Source: Macrosoma leucophasiata
Taxonomy: Eukaryota; Arthropoda; Insecta; Lepidoptera; Hedylidae
Length of the DNA: 64,000 bases
NCBI GenBank assembly: GCA_036365455.1
Contig: JAWQUS010000023.1
Coordinates: 4,712,001 to 4,776,000, forward strand
Reading direction: 5' to 3'
Shown here: piece after piece, positions 19,144-29,943 of the stretch
Layout: each line of letters begins with the position of its first letter
Position numbering within the stretch: position 1 is the first letter of the stretch
Translations under genes and position numbers: made by a program
The notes under the pieces: generated by a model
What the model saw: only the letters and a program-made list of their open reading frames with translations
Databases searched by the model: none
What the model was told of the DNA's origin: nothing

Positions 19144-19180
19144 AACGAATTTCAAAAAGAAAGTAAACTTTTAAAAAGTT

Positions 19181-19612
19181 TTTTTACGTAGTGAAGGTAG
19201 CAAACTAGCTTACAGTTCACATTGACGTTAAGTATGTATCTTCACGCCAGGTCCCTAACGGGGTAGGCAGAGAGTGCAGAGCGACAGATATCCCGGTCCT
19301 GACATACCTCTCGGGCCTCATCAACCTTCATCATTTTCTTCATACATGCACGCTGAGTGCTAAGACTTTTGACCGCACCATTGATGTTAACTGATGACTG
19401 CAACCTACAGACATCTACACAAAAACCAGAGGTCAAAATGCAGATGCGTTGCCACCCCTGAGACTTAAATTGTTAAGTCTCTCTGATAGTTATTAAAGGG
19501 CCATACATCGAACCGGAACACGATAGTGCTAAACACTACCATTTGGCGGCAGATAGATTAGGTAATGCGGTGGTGCCTACGCCCTCGAGCCCCTACACTG
19601 AAACTCTACTAC
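19181..19612 (-). mobile_element. SINE-A copy split by LINE-R tail
   Basis: Tail at 19181, head near 19612. It is interrupted at 19232-19378. The flanking 12-mers CATTGACGTTAA (19220-19231) and CATTGATGTTAA (19379-19390) differ at one base. Confidence 0.8.
19232..19378 (-). mobile_element. LINE-R tail inserted in SINE-A
   Basis: A 147-bp truncated LINE-R 3' end, starting GTATGTATCTTCACGCC on the plus strand. It has a 12-bp target duplication, the same length as for the foldback elements. Confidence 0.75.
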
Positions 19613-20334
19613 AGTGACATATATTTACAGCAATATTTTCCATGTAATTACAATTAAAACATTTTCAACTCTTGATCGTAAGAAGGAAGATAAAAGAAAA
19701 CGCAATTAACTTTTTAAAAGTCTTTTATTCGCCGAATTGAGAGAAGCTCTATATCAATGTCCAGGCGAATAAAGTGGTGTGTAAGTTTGCGTGAGGTATG
19801 GCCTGGAAGACCTTGTCAGGCGAATAAATCTTGCATAGGACGTTAATGAAAATGTGATACTTTTACTTTATTATATACAAACATCACTTATATACAACGT
19901 GTAACAGGATTAAATGTACAACCCGAAACTATTTTGTTCAGAATCGATAACTGAATCGATTTCAGACATTTTTGATATAGGTAATATTATGTCCCAAAAT
20001 TAATTACAATTAAATTACAGGAAATTATGGTCACCCATTTAGTGAACAGCCAATACAAACGAAAATGAGACTAACGTCTGTCCAAAATAAAATGCTAGTC
20101 TCAACAAGTTCATAAAAACTTTATAAATAATAATTAAAGAAATACAATATTGGAAAAAATCTTATTACTTGCGATTGTTAAACAAGGGTACGTAGGTTAC
20201 GCTACATTACATTGCAACAGTGTGCGTGTGTGAGTAGGTTCGTGATTTATGTGCGGCCGTAGGTAGAGGTAGGGTAAGTATGCATAGGGTATGCATACTG
20301 TTCGTACAAATTGAGGACAACTTATTTCTTAAAT
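19613..20334. other. Unassigned stretch
   Basis: No gene or known family. GTCCAGGCGAATAAA and GTCAGGCGAATAAA recur at 19758 and 19815, a short local repeat. Confidence 0.35.
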
Positions 20335-21024
20335 AATGTATGTATGTATCTTCACGCCAGGTCCCTAACGGGGTAGGCAGAGAGTGTAGATATCCCGGTT
20401 CTGACAAACCTCTCGTGCCTCGTCTACCTTCATCATTCTCTTCATACATGCACGCCGATTCCTAAGACTTTTGACCCCACCATCAGACAGAACTCGACCT
20501 ATTTGGTCATGGTAGGTCAGTCTTGGTCTTCCTGGGCCTCTGCAACCATCCACATTCGCATTGTATATCTGTTTAGTCATTCGCTCATTCGACATTCTTT
20601 CTATATGCCCGAACCATCGGAGCATGCCTTTTTTCATTTTTACACCGATACTATCATTCACACAAAGTCTCTTTCTTACATCTTCATTACGAACGCGATC
20701 GGTGAGTGATACACCGCAGATCTTGCGCAAAGATCTCATCTCGACCGCGTTCAACTTACTTTCATGCTCTTTCCTGCATACCCAGCTCTCGCTTCCATAT
20801 AAAAGCGTTGGAGTAAGTACAGCATTATGTACGGCTAGTCGAGCCCGCTGGCTGAGATGTTTAGATTCTAGCAGCTTACCCAACGCTCCATTCACGCAAT
20901 TCCCAGCAAGCACTCTTCTTTCTATGTCAGTGGTGTACCTACCATCCTTGCTAAAAGCACATCCAAGATATACAATTTCATCAACCTGTTCTAACACTGC
21001 ATCATCTACCACTATCCTTTCTTA
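20335..21024 (-). mobile_element. LINE-R, C-terminal reading frame and 3' end (RTE-like)
   Basis: The longest intact frame in the window runs 21012 to 20365 (215 residues). It corresponds to the region after the reverse transcriptase catalytic core of an RTE-like LINE: YLGCAFSKDGRYTTDIERRV, AVLTPTLLYGSESWVCRKEH, MRSLRKICGVSLTDRVRNED and MLRWFGHIERMS. The 3' end carries the sequence seen in all the short LINE-R tips. Endonuclease and palm domains are absent, so the copy is 5'-truncated and inactive. Clade is inferred from the GRPR and WFGHIERM style motifs; CR1-type cannot be excluded. Confidence 0.8.
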
Positions 21025-21204
21025 AATAAAAATTATGAAATACATAAACATGTAATTTCAGTTCATGTATGATGATTATAACTGGATTTTCTAATCGGGG
21101 TGTTAGAGAGTGTGCACCATTCCCGTTACATGTTGTATAATATTAATTACAATGAAAAATTACAAATTAAAATTGTGAGTTTTTATTTGATAAGTCAACA
21201 ACAT

Positions 21205-21425
21205 TTTTTGTGGCAAGCAAGCGTACAGTTTGCATTGATGGTAACCCTTATTTACCCGTTAACCCACTGGCGTAACCCACTGGTGGGTGGAAGGATCATT
21301 CATAATGAATACTGTAGCCTAGGCCCTAAGATTCGTTGCCACTCCTGAGGCTTAAGGCCTTTGTGACGGAAATTACAAGGCCGCACATTACCACTTAACC
21401 TGAACATGATAGTGCTAATCTTACT
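21205..21425 (-). mobile_element. Diverged SINE-A with GC hairpin insert
   Basis: A reversed SINE-A is interrupted near 21250-21300 by TTAACCCACTGGCGTAACCC and CACTGGTGGGTGGAAGG, related to the 99-bp insertion at 12151. Confidence 0.55.
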
Positions 21426-21559
21426 TTTCTTTGAGGCACGCAACCCGAAAAATGATATAATGCGCTATGAATTTGATAAACGCTTCCTGTTGGAAGGTGG
21501 AAATGAACTGGGAGAAGAAATATCGGCTCAAGTTACTCGTATGAATAGGTAACACCAGT

Positions 21560-21790
21560 GTAACTTTTTTTTATGTCACGGAAGTGGCAAATAAGCATGC
21601 AGTTCACATTGATGTTAAGTGATGACTGCAGCCTATAGACACACCCACACGAAGACCGAGGTCAAAATGCAGATGCGTTACCACTCCTGAGGCCTAAGGT
21701 GTTGTTGTGCCGGAAATTACAGGGCCGTACATTACCACCTGACCGGAACACGATAGTACTGAACACTACCATTTAGCGGCAAGTATTTTA
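21560..21790 (-). mobile_element. SINE-A copy
   Basis: TTTTTTTTATGTCACGGAAG to CCATTTAGCGGCAAGTAT. The head is missing. Confidence 0.8.
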
Positions 21791-21859
21791 AAAAATACAA
21801 AATAGTAACTCATTGCCCCATAAAATAAAAATATTGTAAGTAAAGCATTAACATATTAT

Positions 21860-22150
21860 TATGGTCCAAGAAGTACTGAACCCTCCGAGTACCGTTGCCC
21901 CTGTAAGGCTAGAAATTTTTGTAGGGATGAATCATAACATGCTAAGTACATTTCTTTCTTCGATTCTTCATTCGATCTCATAGAGAAACTCCAGGCATAG
22001 CTCTCATCATTGCTCTCTAGAGCCTTTATACGAGTATGAGGCCCATAGTGAGAGACCAAGTTTCTGTCCCATATGTTATCACTGGCAACACACATTGGTC
22101 AAAAACCTTTTTCTTGAGACACTGCGGTTTTCACACGATTGTTTGCCACT
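21860..22150 (-). mobile_element. RTE-like LINE remnant
   Basis: Reverse translation shows the CVLPVITYGTETWSLTMG motif with frameshifts and stops after it. An unrelated open frame of 78 codons across it is out of frame with the LINE protein. Confidence 0.6.
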
Positions 22151-22224
22151 ATCATAACATAAAAAAACTCCATAATCTTCATCTGTAGAAATGAGATATG
22201 TAGTTATTTACAAACTTAGAACTA

Positions 22225-22740
22225 GTTTTTAGGGTTCCGTACCTTAAAAGGAAAAAAGGAACCCTTATAGGATCACTCGTGCGTCTGTCTGTCTGTCCGT
22301 CTGTCCGTCTGTCACAGCCAATTTGCTCCGAAATTAATCGACCGATTGAGTTGAAATTTGATGAATATATCTAAATTGGTGACCCAAAGATGAACACGTC
22401 AAGTAAAATAATAAATTATTAACAGGGAGGCCACTTCCGGAGGTTAAATCAGAAAATTAAAAAAAAAAAAATCGTAAACTGTGTCGTCAAATGAAAGCGG
22501 TTGTTATCAGCATCTTAGATATATATTTTTTTATAATTTTTGCATTAACAAATTTGAAGTTATTTAAGAAAAACGACGAAAATTGACCATCCCCCCCCCA
22601 CTATCTCCGAAACTACTGAACTTAAAATTTTGATAAAACTGTGGAAAATAGTTCTTTGCCTATAAATTACTGGAAAACCTATAAGAAGTATGTACGGAAC
22701 CCTCACCAAGCCAGTCGGACTCGCACTTGGTTCAAAGTCA
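22225..22740. repeat. GGTTCCG-class lepidopteran repeat
   Basis: It opens TAGGGTTCCGTACCTTAAAA with a GTCTGTCTGTC run and closes GTACGGAACCCTCACC followed by CCAGTCGGACTCGCACTTGG. The ends are inverted relative to each other (GGGTTCCGTA and TACGGAACCC). No coding. Also at 43.0 and 59.9 kb, with fragments elsewhere. Confidence 0.6.
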
Positions 22741-23076
22741 GCGTTTTACAAAATGTTTCATTAAACTTTAAAGCACTAAAATTCACTTCATATTTGAAGT
22801 GAAGATTTGTAGTCCCTTATGAAATAAAAACTATGCTAATTTTTAGCTTTTTAATGATAATCTTGTAATGTAATATCAAAGAACTACGTCAACTAGGGAT
22901 ACGTAGCGCGAGTTAATGTTTTATTAACATTTACAGTAGTGTTGAATAAATGAAGGACTCGCAAATTGAACCTGTCACTTGTCACTTGTCATAGTGACAG
23001 ATGACAGAATGTTTTGTTTTTATTGTATCATCAAACATGTTTGATACCACGCCACCAAATATTTGGATTAATTATT

Positions 23077-23505
23077 GTATGTATATATGTATCTTCGCGC
23101 CAGGTCCCTAACGGGGTAGGCAGAGAGTGTGTAATTTTATCATGTATTTAATTTATTTGTTCTAATAATTTATTTATTTATCTATATTTATGTGATATTA
23201 CGTATTTTTGTATATAAATATAACATTAGTATGCATGGAAGTTTTATGTAGTTGGGCGGCTTGTAGTTCGCAAAGCCACTTACGGTGGTCCTATCAGAAC
23301 ACCAGCGCTGTAGTGCCAACTACAGCAATCAGCTGAGATGGGTACCATTTTTTTGGTCTCACACATACATCATGCCGGTAGTTGTGTTAAGTTGTTTCTG
23401 TTTTTATTATTGTTTTTTTTTTAATTATTATTATCATTTGTTTATTTAGTGTGTGTGTGTGTGTCAAAAAATAAACTATTTCTATTTCAAATTGTACTCG
23501 GTTTA
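23077..23505. mobile_element. LINE-R tip next to a LINE 3' UTR
   Basis: A minus-strand LINE-R tip occupies 23077-23131. The following AT-rich plus-strand segment ends in a GTGTGTGTGTGTGTG run and AAAAAATAAACTATTTC, typical of a non-LTR 3' UTR. I could not tie it to a coding region. Confidence 0.5.
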
Positions 23506-23640
23506 TTATCTACAACTTGAATAGACAAATCCTTTTTTTCAATTCCCGGGACAGAGTAAACTTGTATCTACTCGTATGCATCTGTGTGCATCGAACGCGC
23601 GCTGCGTTGCGATAACTTTTTGTCTCCTCCACCCCACTTT

Positions 23641-23914
23641 ATTTTTTTTATGTAATGGAAGTGGCAAACAAGCATGCAGTTCACATTGGTGTTTGGTGAT
23701 GACTGCAGCCTAGACACCCACACAAAGACCTAGGTCAAAATGCAGATGCTCCAGAGGCCTATGGTGTTATGGCCTCTGCCTGAAATTACAGGGCCGTACA
23801 TAACCACCTGACCGGAACACGATAGTGCTGAACACTACCATTTAGCGGGAAGTATATAAGTTAATGCGGTGGTGCCTACGCCCGCGAGCGCCGTCACTGG
23901 AGCTCTACCACCAG
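23641..23914 (-). mobile_element. Full-length SINE-A
   Basis: From TTTTTTATGTAATGGAAGTGG to CACTGGAGCTCTACCACCAG. A few small deletions; both ends present. Confidence 0.87.
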
Positions 23915-24019
23915 TAAGTCTTCATTTTCACAATACACATAATATATTGTTACAAATGGCGAACTTGACGCTAAGAGCGTTCTTTTTTATCGATTTTTAA
24001 TACAGTGAGATCTACACCA

Positions 24020-24125
24020 ACTAATACAATGAGACTTTACAAAAACAGCCAAGTGCATGTCGGGCCACGCACAATGTAGGGTGTCCGTATCAACAATGTA
24101 AGCTACGGAACCCTAATCAAAACGT
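24020..24125. repeat. GGTTCCG-class fragment
   Basis: CAAGTGCATGTCGGGCCACG to CTACGGAACCCTAATC, an internally deleted version of the 43.0 kb element. Confidence 0.55.
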
Positions 24126-24155
24126 GACTTGCGAATCGTAACTGTTTGCATATAT

Positions 24156-24206
24156 GTATAATTGACATTATACTGATAATGTATATCAATAGAATGTCAA
24201 TTATAC
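24156..24206. repeat. 14-bp inverted repeat
   Basis: GTATAATTGACATT (24156-24169) and its complement (24193-24206) with a 23-nt spacer. Confidence 0.65.
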
Positions 24207-24299
24207 CACCACCTGCCACCTACGCAAAGTGTGTATGTACCTATTATATTTTATTCTCAGTTACATTCTTGATTAGGTATATTTGGTGGGACGTGTAAA

Positions 24300-24560
24300 T
24301 AAAATAGTCCACACCAAGGCGGATTATAAATCCTGGGTAAAATAAAATGATTACTCCCAAAACAAAACCAAATCACCTATCCCTCCGGATCAAACATCCC
24401 AATAACAAACGTGCAAAGCCACTCACCAAATTGACGACTGTGCCGAGGTACCGCAGATCTGGTTATTGTTCTTGACGACGCACGTGGTCAGGTTTGGTGT
24501 TTACTTCTCGACGCCCGCGCCGTCGTCTTCTTCGATCAAAAATTGATCTCCACCAGCTTA
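24300..24560 (-). other. CpG-rich unique segment, possible non-coding first exon
   Basis: Around 24440-24540 the minus strand is unusually GC- and CpG-rich for this window (for example GACGACGGCGCGGGCGTCGA). It runs into TCAATTTG|GTGAGTGG, a good donor consensus. All three frames contain stops, so any exon would be 5' UTR. This is a guess from composition and one splice motif. Confidence 0.2.
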
Positions 24561-24984
24561 TTCGGAGGGTCCAATAACTTCGGAATTAGGTTAAAGGGCA
24601 CAAAGGTCAGTGCAAATTCACAGATTTTATCATTATTAAAAGAGAATAATGAAAAAAATCGTCATTTGTTTATTTTTCTTCGAATGTTTCTAATAAACTT
24701 TTTTCGGGAGTTTTGGCGGGAACCTTGAAAGAGGCGTATGGTGCTCTTATTTTATTTCACTTTCTTGGTGTATTTTTAAGTTATATTGAATAAAATTGGT
24801 GGCATTTTGTTTGATATAGGTTTATTACAGTGCCCGTGTATAGTGAAATAGAATAACAGTGCGAAAATACGACCTTTCAGGTTGTCTCCAAAACTACATT
24901 GTAAATAATTGTTTGATATTATTTCGCATTAACACATGCTTGTGAAATATATTTTATTTTTAAAGAAAAATGGAAAGAAAAATT

Positions 24985-25061
24985 TGACTTCAGGCGAGGC
25001 TCGAACTTGCGACCTACTGGGAATCTAGTCCAGCCGCTCTTCCAATTGAGCTACTGAAGCC
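24985..25061 (-). tRNA. tRNA-like sequence, left arm of copy B
   Basis: Acceptor GGCTTCAG pairs with CTGAAGTC (one G-T). D and T arms are intact except ACTTGC for ACTCGC in the T-stem. Confidence 0.5.
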
Positions 25062-25308
25062 CTGCCCGATTTATCAAATCTTTCCTTCACATCTATTGCA
25101 TTGCTTTATGGTAGCAGTAGCGCCATCTATTACCAACTATGCTAGTTAGGCAACCGATATAATAGACTTTTCAGTTTATTGAATATCGTAAAGAAGTCGC
25201 TTTTTCCTTTAATAATTGTTTGATATTATTTCGTTGGTAATAGATGGCGCTACTGCTACCATAAAGCAATGCAATAGATGTGAAGGAAAGATTTGATAAA
25301 TCGGGCAG

Positions 25309-25385
25309 GGCTTCAGTAGCTCAATTGGAAGAGCGGCTGGACTAGATTCCCAGTAGGTCGCGAGTTCGAGCCTCGCCTGAAGTCA
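25309..25385 (+). tRNA. tRNA-like sequence, right arm of copy B
   Basis: Cloverleaf as in the other copies with intact D and T arms. Followed by AAATTTTTCTTTCC. Confidence 0.5.
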
Positions 25386-25849
25386 AATTTTTCTTTCCAT
25401 TTTTCTTTAAAAATAAAATATACATTGTAAATGTTCTGGTAAAGTAGCCATCGCTTTACTCGAATAACTTGATTGTAACTCACTTGACTGACATATTATA
25501 CTTGATAACTTATATACTTGATACTTACATATTATACTTGATGACTATATTATACTAACTTTTACGCTGCTTATATAAATATGAAATATCGTTTTACTTG
25601 ACACTGGCAATATGCGTAATAGCGATGCCATAATAACAAACAAAAAAAAAAAACTTTTTTCTTTTAAATATTCAGCCGCGCTACATTTTTTAGGCCAAGT
25701 AAAAACTCTTTGGACGCCCGGCAAATCAAATTAGTGCTAGCTATACACATCAGCCGTCAGCCATTCAATCCAGAGGGACAAAATAATGAAGAACCAAAAT
25801 TAAGAGGCTTCACCAATCTTAATATATATAAATCTCGTGTCACAATGTT

Positions 25850-26005
25850 TGTCCTCAATGAACTCCTAAACCACTTAACCGATTATAATAAAATTCGCAC
25901 ACCATGTGCAGTTCGATCCAACTTGAGAGATAGGACAGCTTACTAATATATGCTATGACTAATAGGAGCAGAGCAGCGCGGGCGAAGCCGGGGCGGGCCG
26001 CTAGT
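25850..26005 (+). mobile_element. Helitron-like 3' end
   Basis: It ends GAAGCCGGGGCGGGCCGCTAGT, a GC-rich hairpin-capable segment before CTAGT (25999-26003). The 5' part (ACTCCTAAACCACTTAACC, GATTATAATAAAATTCG) matches the general ACTACTGAACCGATTTTGATG class. Confidence 0.4.
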
Positions 26006-26155
26006 ATTATTATATATTTTTCCAGTTGTACACCGTCATGACATGTGTATCTATTGTTATTCGCCTTAGTTTAGTTTAGTTTAACATAGTTATTCATTGA
26101 TATATTAATATAATTGTGATGAAATAATATATAATTGATTGTTGATATCCCAAAT

Positions 26156-26433
26156 CTATATATCTTTATATATATAAAAATCAATTGCTGTTCGTTAGTC
26201 TCGCTAAAACTCGAGAACGGCTGGATCGATTTGGCAAATTTTGGTTTCGAATGATTTTTGTAAGTCCAGAGAAGGTTTAAAAGGTAATAAAATATGAAGA
26301 AATTGAAGGGTGAAATGAAATTAATTCATTTCACCCTTCATTCATTTTCCCATACAAGTAGTCCGTATCTATCAAACCTTTGAAACATTATTTCATTGTG
26401 AGGCAATACGAAGTTTGCCGAGTCAGCTAGTGT
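26156..26433 (+). mobile_element. Helitron-like short element
   Basis: It opens TCTATATATCTTTATATATA and ends GGCAATACGAAGTTTGCC, then GAGTCAGCTAGT. A TC start, a GGCAA/TTGCC hairpin and a CTAGT end within 10 bp fit a non-autonomous Helitron. A 16-bp perfect inverted repeat lies inside (26304-26319 and 26325-26340). Confidence 0.5.
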
Positions 26434-27600
26434 TAAATAAACATTTTAACTTTGGCTTTGAATGTCTGTTTTACTCTGTCTGCTCCTTCCAAAATACAGG
26501 TGCGAAACAACGTTAACGTTTCTTCTATCATTACCTCCCTTCACTTTAATCTAGAAAATGATTTCATTTAAAACGATTTGGGGAACGACGCAATTTTCTT
26601 AGTATTAAATTACCATTTAAATTTAATCTCTGGGCGTTTTCTTAAAGTATTTTCAGAAATTCACTTTGTGAAACTTTATATGTCTATAATTTATTCCAGG
26701 CATTTCGAGATGTACGATGAAAATACTTGGCCATTTCTTGGCCAAGTATTCGGTCGTCTTTTCATTCAACTAATATGCAGTGTAGGGTATTCTGAGTTGA
26801 CCTGTGTGTAATTATCCTGCGGGGGGTAAAACGCGGGGTAGGTAGTAAAATGTCCTTAGAATAAAAAAATGAATTTATAACTTTTAATTCATTAATTACC
26901 GGCTTCTATAAAATTACTAACGGTCGTTCTTTTTACTAACCTTTAAACTTCAGGCGAATGATTTTGGGTATGTAAAATTGTTTTTATTTTCTGAAAGTAA
27001 ATTTGGAATGTTTTCTCCCAGACAACCTTTTAGTCAGGAACATAAAGCAAAGAAATTATTTATATGCCGGCAGGCAAAAAAAAATCGAATAATCGAAGAG
27101 AAATATTACAAATATTTATACATTAAGAAAGGGCAATGTATGACCAAAAGATAAAAATAATAATTTTAGAAAAAGAGGTAAAGAACTAGGATGAAAAAGG
27201 ATAGATAGTTACAGAGTCTGAGTTAAATAAAAATCTTTCAATTTATGTTTAAAGAAAACGACAGTTTATTCTTGCCGAACTGTCGTTGGTAAGCTTATGT
27301 ATATCAGTAGAATGTCTGATTTCCCGTTTTACCCTAGTCTATCCACCTCATAGGCGACCTGCTTCTATTTATGACTGCAAAGTTCAGCACGATCATGTAC
27401 CGTAGTTTCTGGAACAGCAGTCAAAGGTTTAATGGAGCAAAAACGATTAACCTCAAAAATAAGTGGACCAATATTTCTTGAAAGGGCTCCGCTTGGAATA
27501 TTTCGATAAATTCGCACGCCAGATTGTTATAAGTTATTTTTGTCAGCATCTGTTATTTGATCTAATAACGGATTTAGGCGCAGTCAGCAAATCAATCTTA
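26434..27600. other. Unassigned stretch, no gene seen
   Basis: One open frame (26578-26811, 77 codons) shows no domain. No repeat family is recognised. Confidence 0.4.
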
Positions 27601-27611
27601 GGTCTACTTCA

Positions 27612-28345
27612 ATGTGTGCGGCATGCGTTGAAATAACTTTGGATATGGGTCGAATCTTGGAGATTCATATGAAATTTAGTTTTTTTACTAGTAGTACTCT
27701 ATATTACTGCTATGATGAGGTCCTGAATTTGTTCTTCGAGTTAGATGGGTTAGGTGCTACCTCTACGCCTTCGGAAAATACAGGCGTGATTTTAAATGTG
27801 GTATATTATTTTGGACTTGAGGCAAACCGGAAGTGCCACAGAAACTTGGATTCGGACCCGTGGTAACAATGCACTAATAAAGTCCAATTTTATTAGTGCA
27901 GTGCCTTTGTATCTAGTGCCTAAAATAGTAGGCATCATTTAAGGTGAAACAGGTGGTGTTTATGCCAAATCAGGTAATGTTTATGCAAAATGAGGTGGTG
28001 TTGTGCCAAATCTGGTGGTGTTTATTCCAAACCAGGTGCCTAATTGGAATAAGGTTGTTTACATTTTCAATCACACCTGTTGGCTATTGTAAAGATAACG
28101 ATTTGAATGATGTTTACGAAGTCGAATATTTGGGGGGTATAAACGGGCTTGTCAATGGTAAGAGGGGATCAGTTGAATTGTGGTCGTCACCGCCGAATGA
28201 CGTGCTGCTAAAGCTAGTTAGGTTCTTTACAGTAGGTTCATACTTAGTACTGGCTTTGCCAAGACAAAAGATTTTTGGGCTCAGAAATTACAATGACAAT
28301 GATATGAAACTCCGAGTTTTTATGCAAATCTTTACCTAGACTGGA
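27612..28345 (+). other. Two short open frames of unknown nature
   Basis: Frames at 27612-27866 and 27944-28339 lie in the same orientation in non-repetitive sequence. The second contains DVYEVEYLGGINGLVNG followed by GSVELWSSPPNDVLLKL. I recognise no family. The start of the second is formed by a minisatellite, so at most its later part could be old coding sequence. Confidence 0.2.
27944..28045. repeat. Imperfect minisatellite, about four units of 22-26 bp
   Basis: Units CAGGTGGTGTTTATGCCAAAT, CAGGTAATGTTTATGCAAAAT, GAGGTGGTGTTGTGCCAAAT and CTGGTGGTGTTTATTCCAAAC follow one another. Confidence 0.75.
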
Positions 28346-28587
28346 ACCTACAAGGAACCCAAAAAAGTGGCCTATAATAAGACAGTAAAAATCGAGTGTC
28401 ACCATCGAGAGTCTGTAAATACTTTTCCAAAAAACTGATAGGAGGCGATTAAAGAAGAGTAACAAACCCAAAAATAATATTAGACTGTCTGTCTGGTACG
28501 TTATAACTTGGAATCTACTCAACGGATTTGAACGCGGTTTTCAGAGGTGGATTAGTTGGTGGGGATGGTGACACTTTAGGCGTTGGT

Positions 28588-28612
28588 GGTGGTGGTGGTG
28601 GCGTTTGGTGTT
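28588..28612. repeat. GGT-rich microsatellite
   Basis: GTTGGTGGTGGTGGTGGTGG is followed by CGTTTGGTG. Six consecutive GGT units. Confidence 0.8.
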
Positions 28613-28639
28613 TTCGTATGATCGAAAATTAACCAAAAG

Positions 28640-29116
28640 TTTTAAATTTTTTATTCACAAATTCATGCAATACAAAACAGCCGCGTAAAAGTGGACGCAG
28701 CGGCGGCATTTAAAACATTTGAAAATCTTTTTTTTAGAAAGTATTTGCATATTTTTCCGATCTACTTACCGAGCGTGTGGTCTAAAAGCATGTTTCCTGC
28801 CTCATACCACAAAAATGGAAATTCAACTAAAAAGGCGTCTCATAAAATCGTTTCATCTTCGTTTAATAAAAGATTATCATAAAAATCCTCCTCGCGATCC
28901 ATCACAAGCACATAAGGGAATTGATTTGGGATAAAATAAGCGTCACTAAGGGAACCCATCGATCATGTAGTAAAATTAGGTGCTTTAGCAGAGATCACGT
29001 ATGTATATGCGCTTGGAATGGTTAACATTTTCGTGTAGCCTCGTCAAATGTACAGTTTAAAACCATATTTTTGGGAGTTTTGCAAAACCACACTGGCTTA
29101 TCAAATTTATAAATAT
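28640..29116. other. Unassigned stretch
   Basis: No convincing gene or repeat; short overlapping open frames near 28700-28930 look random. Confidence 0.35.
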
Positions 29117-29367
29117 ACTAGCTGTTGCCCGCGGCTTCGCCCGCATGGATGTCGTTTTATAAATAACTAGCTGTTGCCCGCGGCTCCGCCTGCGTGGATG
29201 TCGTTTTATAAATAACTAAGTAGCCTATGGTCTTTCTCAAAGTCAGTTCCATCTCTGCACCAAATTTCATTAAAATCGGTTCAGTCGTTTATACCTGAAA
29301 AGGTAACAGACAGACAGATACAGACAGACAGACAGAGTTACTTTTGCATTTATAATATTAGTAGGGA
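29117..29367 (-). mobile_element. Helitron-like element with duplicated terminus
   Basis: Minus-strand element of the ACCAAATTTCATTAAAATCGG class. The terminal 49 bp (ACTAGCTGTTGCCCGCGGCT on plus) is present twice in tandem, at 29117 and 29166. It has a CAGACAGACAGA run inside. Confidence 0.55.
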
Positions 29368-29532
29368 TTAAAATTTTACGATCCCGTGGAAATGTCCTAA
29401 TCAAGTTTCCCGTCGCGTGCTTACATATGTGTGGAGTAGTAAGTCTCGTCTACAACATTAAAAAACTCTATCTAATTTCTAAATTTTAGGGGTGATTTTG
29501 ATAAAATACTGAAGCACGTATTTTTAACCGAC

Positions 29533-29625
29533 TTCGAGTCTTTGTGTAAGTGGCTATAGGCTGCAGTCATCACTTAACATCAATGTGAACTGCATGCTTG
29601 TTTGCCACTTTCGTTACATAAAAAA
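29533..29625 (+). mobile_element. SINE-A 3' end fragment
   Basis: GAGTCTTTGTGTAAGTGGC to TTTCGTTACATAAAAAA. Confidence 0.75.
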
Positions 29626-29712
29626 GGCCTATTATGCGTATAAAAGAATATTCTTTAAATAATTTGTCCAAATCTGAAATCCCTAATCCAAATACGTCAG
29701 ATTGTCAGCTAT

Positions 29713-29943
29713 TTATTCAAGGAGTTGACCCTTGAAGTAAGGGAATCGGTGCGCACGGTTACTATGGTTAGTATTCCGGATAAGGGTTGCAACTTCTGTG
29801 GGAACGTTTAAAAACTTAAGCAAATGTCCCCAAAGTGTCTTTGATGTTCTAATACGTGAGATTTCCCCAAGGAGAGCCTTTATTTGTATTCGTTTGAGTG
29901 TGCAAATATTTTGGTAATATTTTCTGCTCACCTTTAAATACAT
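29713..29943 (-). other. Uncharacterised open frame, 76 codons
   Basis: It contains KALLGEISRIRTSKTLWGHL and ends HRFPYFKGQLLE. It lies in non-repetitive sequence. No family is recognised and neither splice site is convincing. Chance frames of this length are common here. Confidence 0.15.

Larger units (their letters stand above)
24907..25420. mobile_element. Foldback tRNA-like element, copy B (two full tRNA-like modules)
   Basis: It is flanked by the exact 12-bp duplication TACATTGTAAAT (24895-24906 and 25421-25432). Both arms have the order outer terminus, T-rich flank, tRNA-like, GATTTGA/CGGGC leader, TAGATGGCGCTACTGCTACC. They pair over more than 200 bp and leave a loop of about 75 nt. 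The tRNA-like modules face outward. ATTGTTTGATATTATTTCG appears at the outer left end and again at the loop, as if units join head to tail. Confidence 0.85.

Noticed and set aside
21859..22095. 78-codon open frame as a host gene
   Set aside because: It is out of frame with clear RTE LINE homology on the same strand.
28588..28612. Short direct-repeat array of CRISPR type
   Set aside because: Simple GGT microsatellite; no spacers.
29713..29943. CSP-like exon
   Set aside because: CT...W spacing is close to CSP by chance; no other conserved position supports it.
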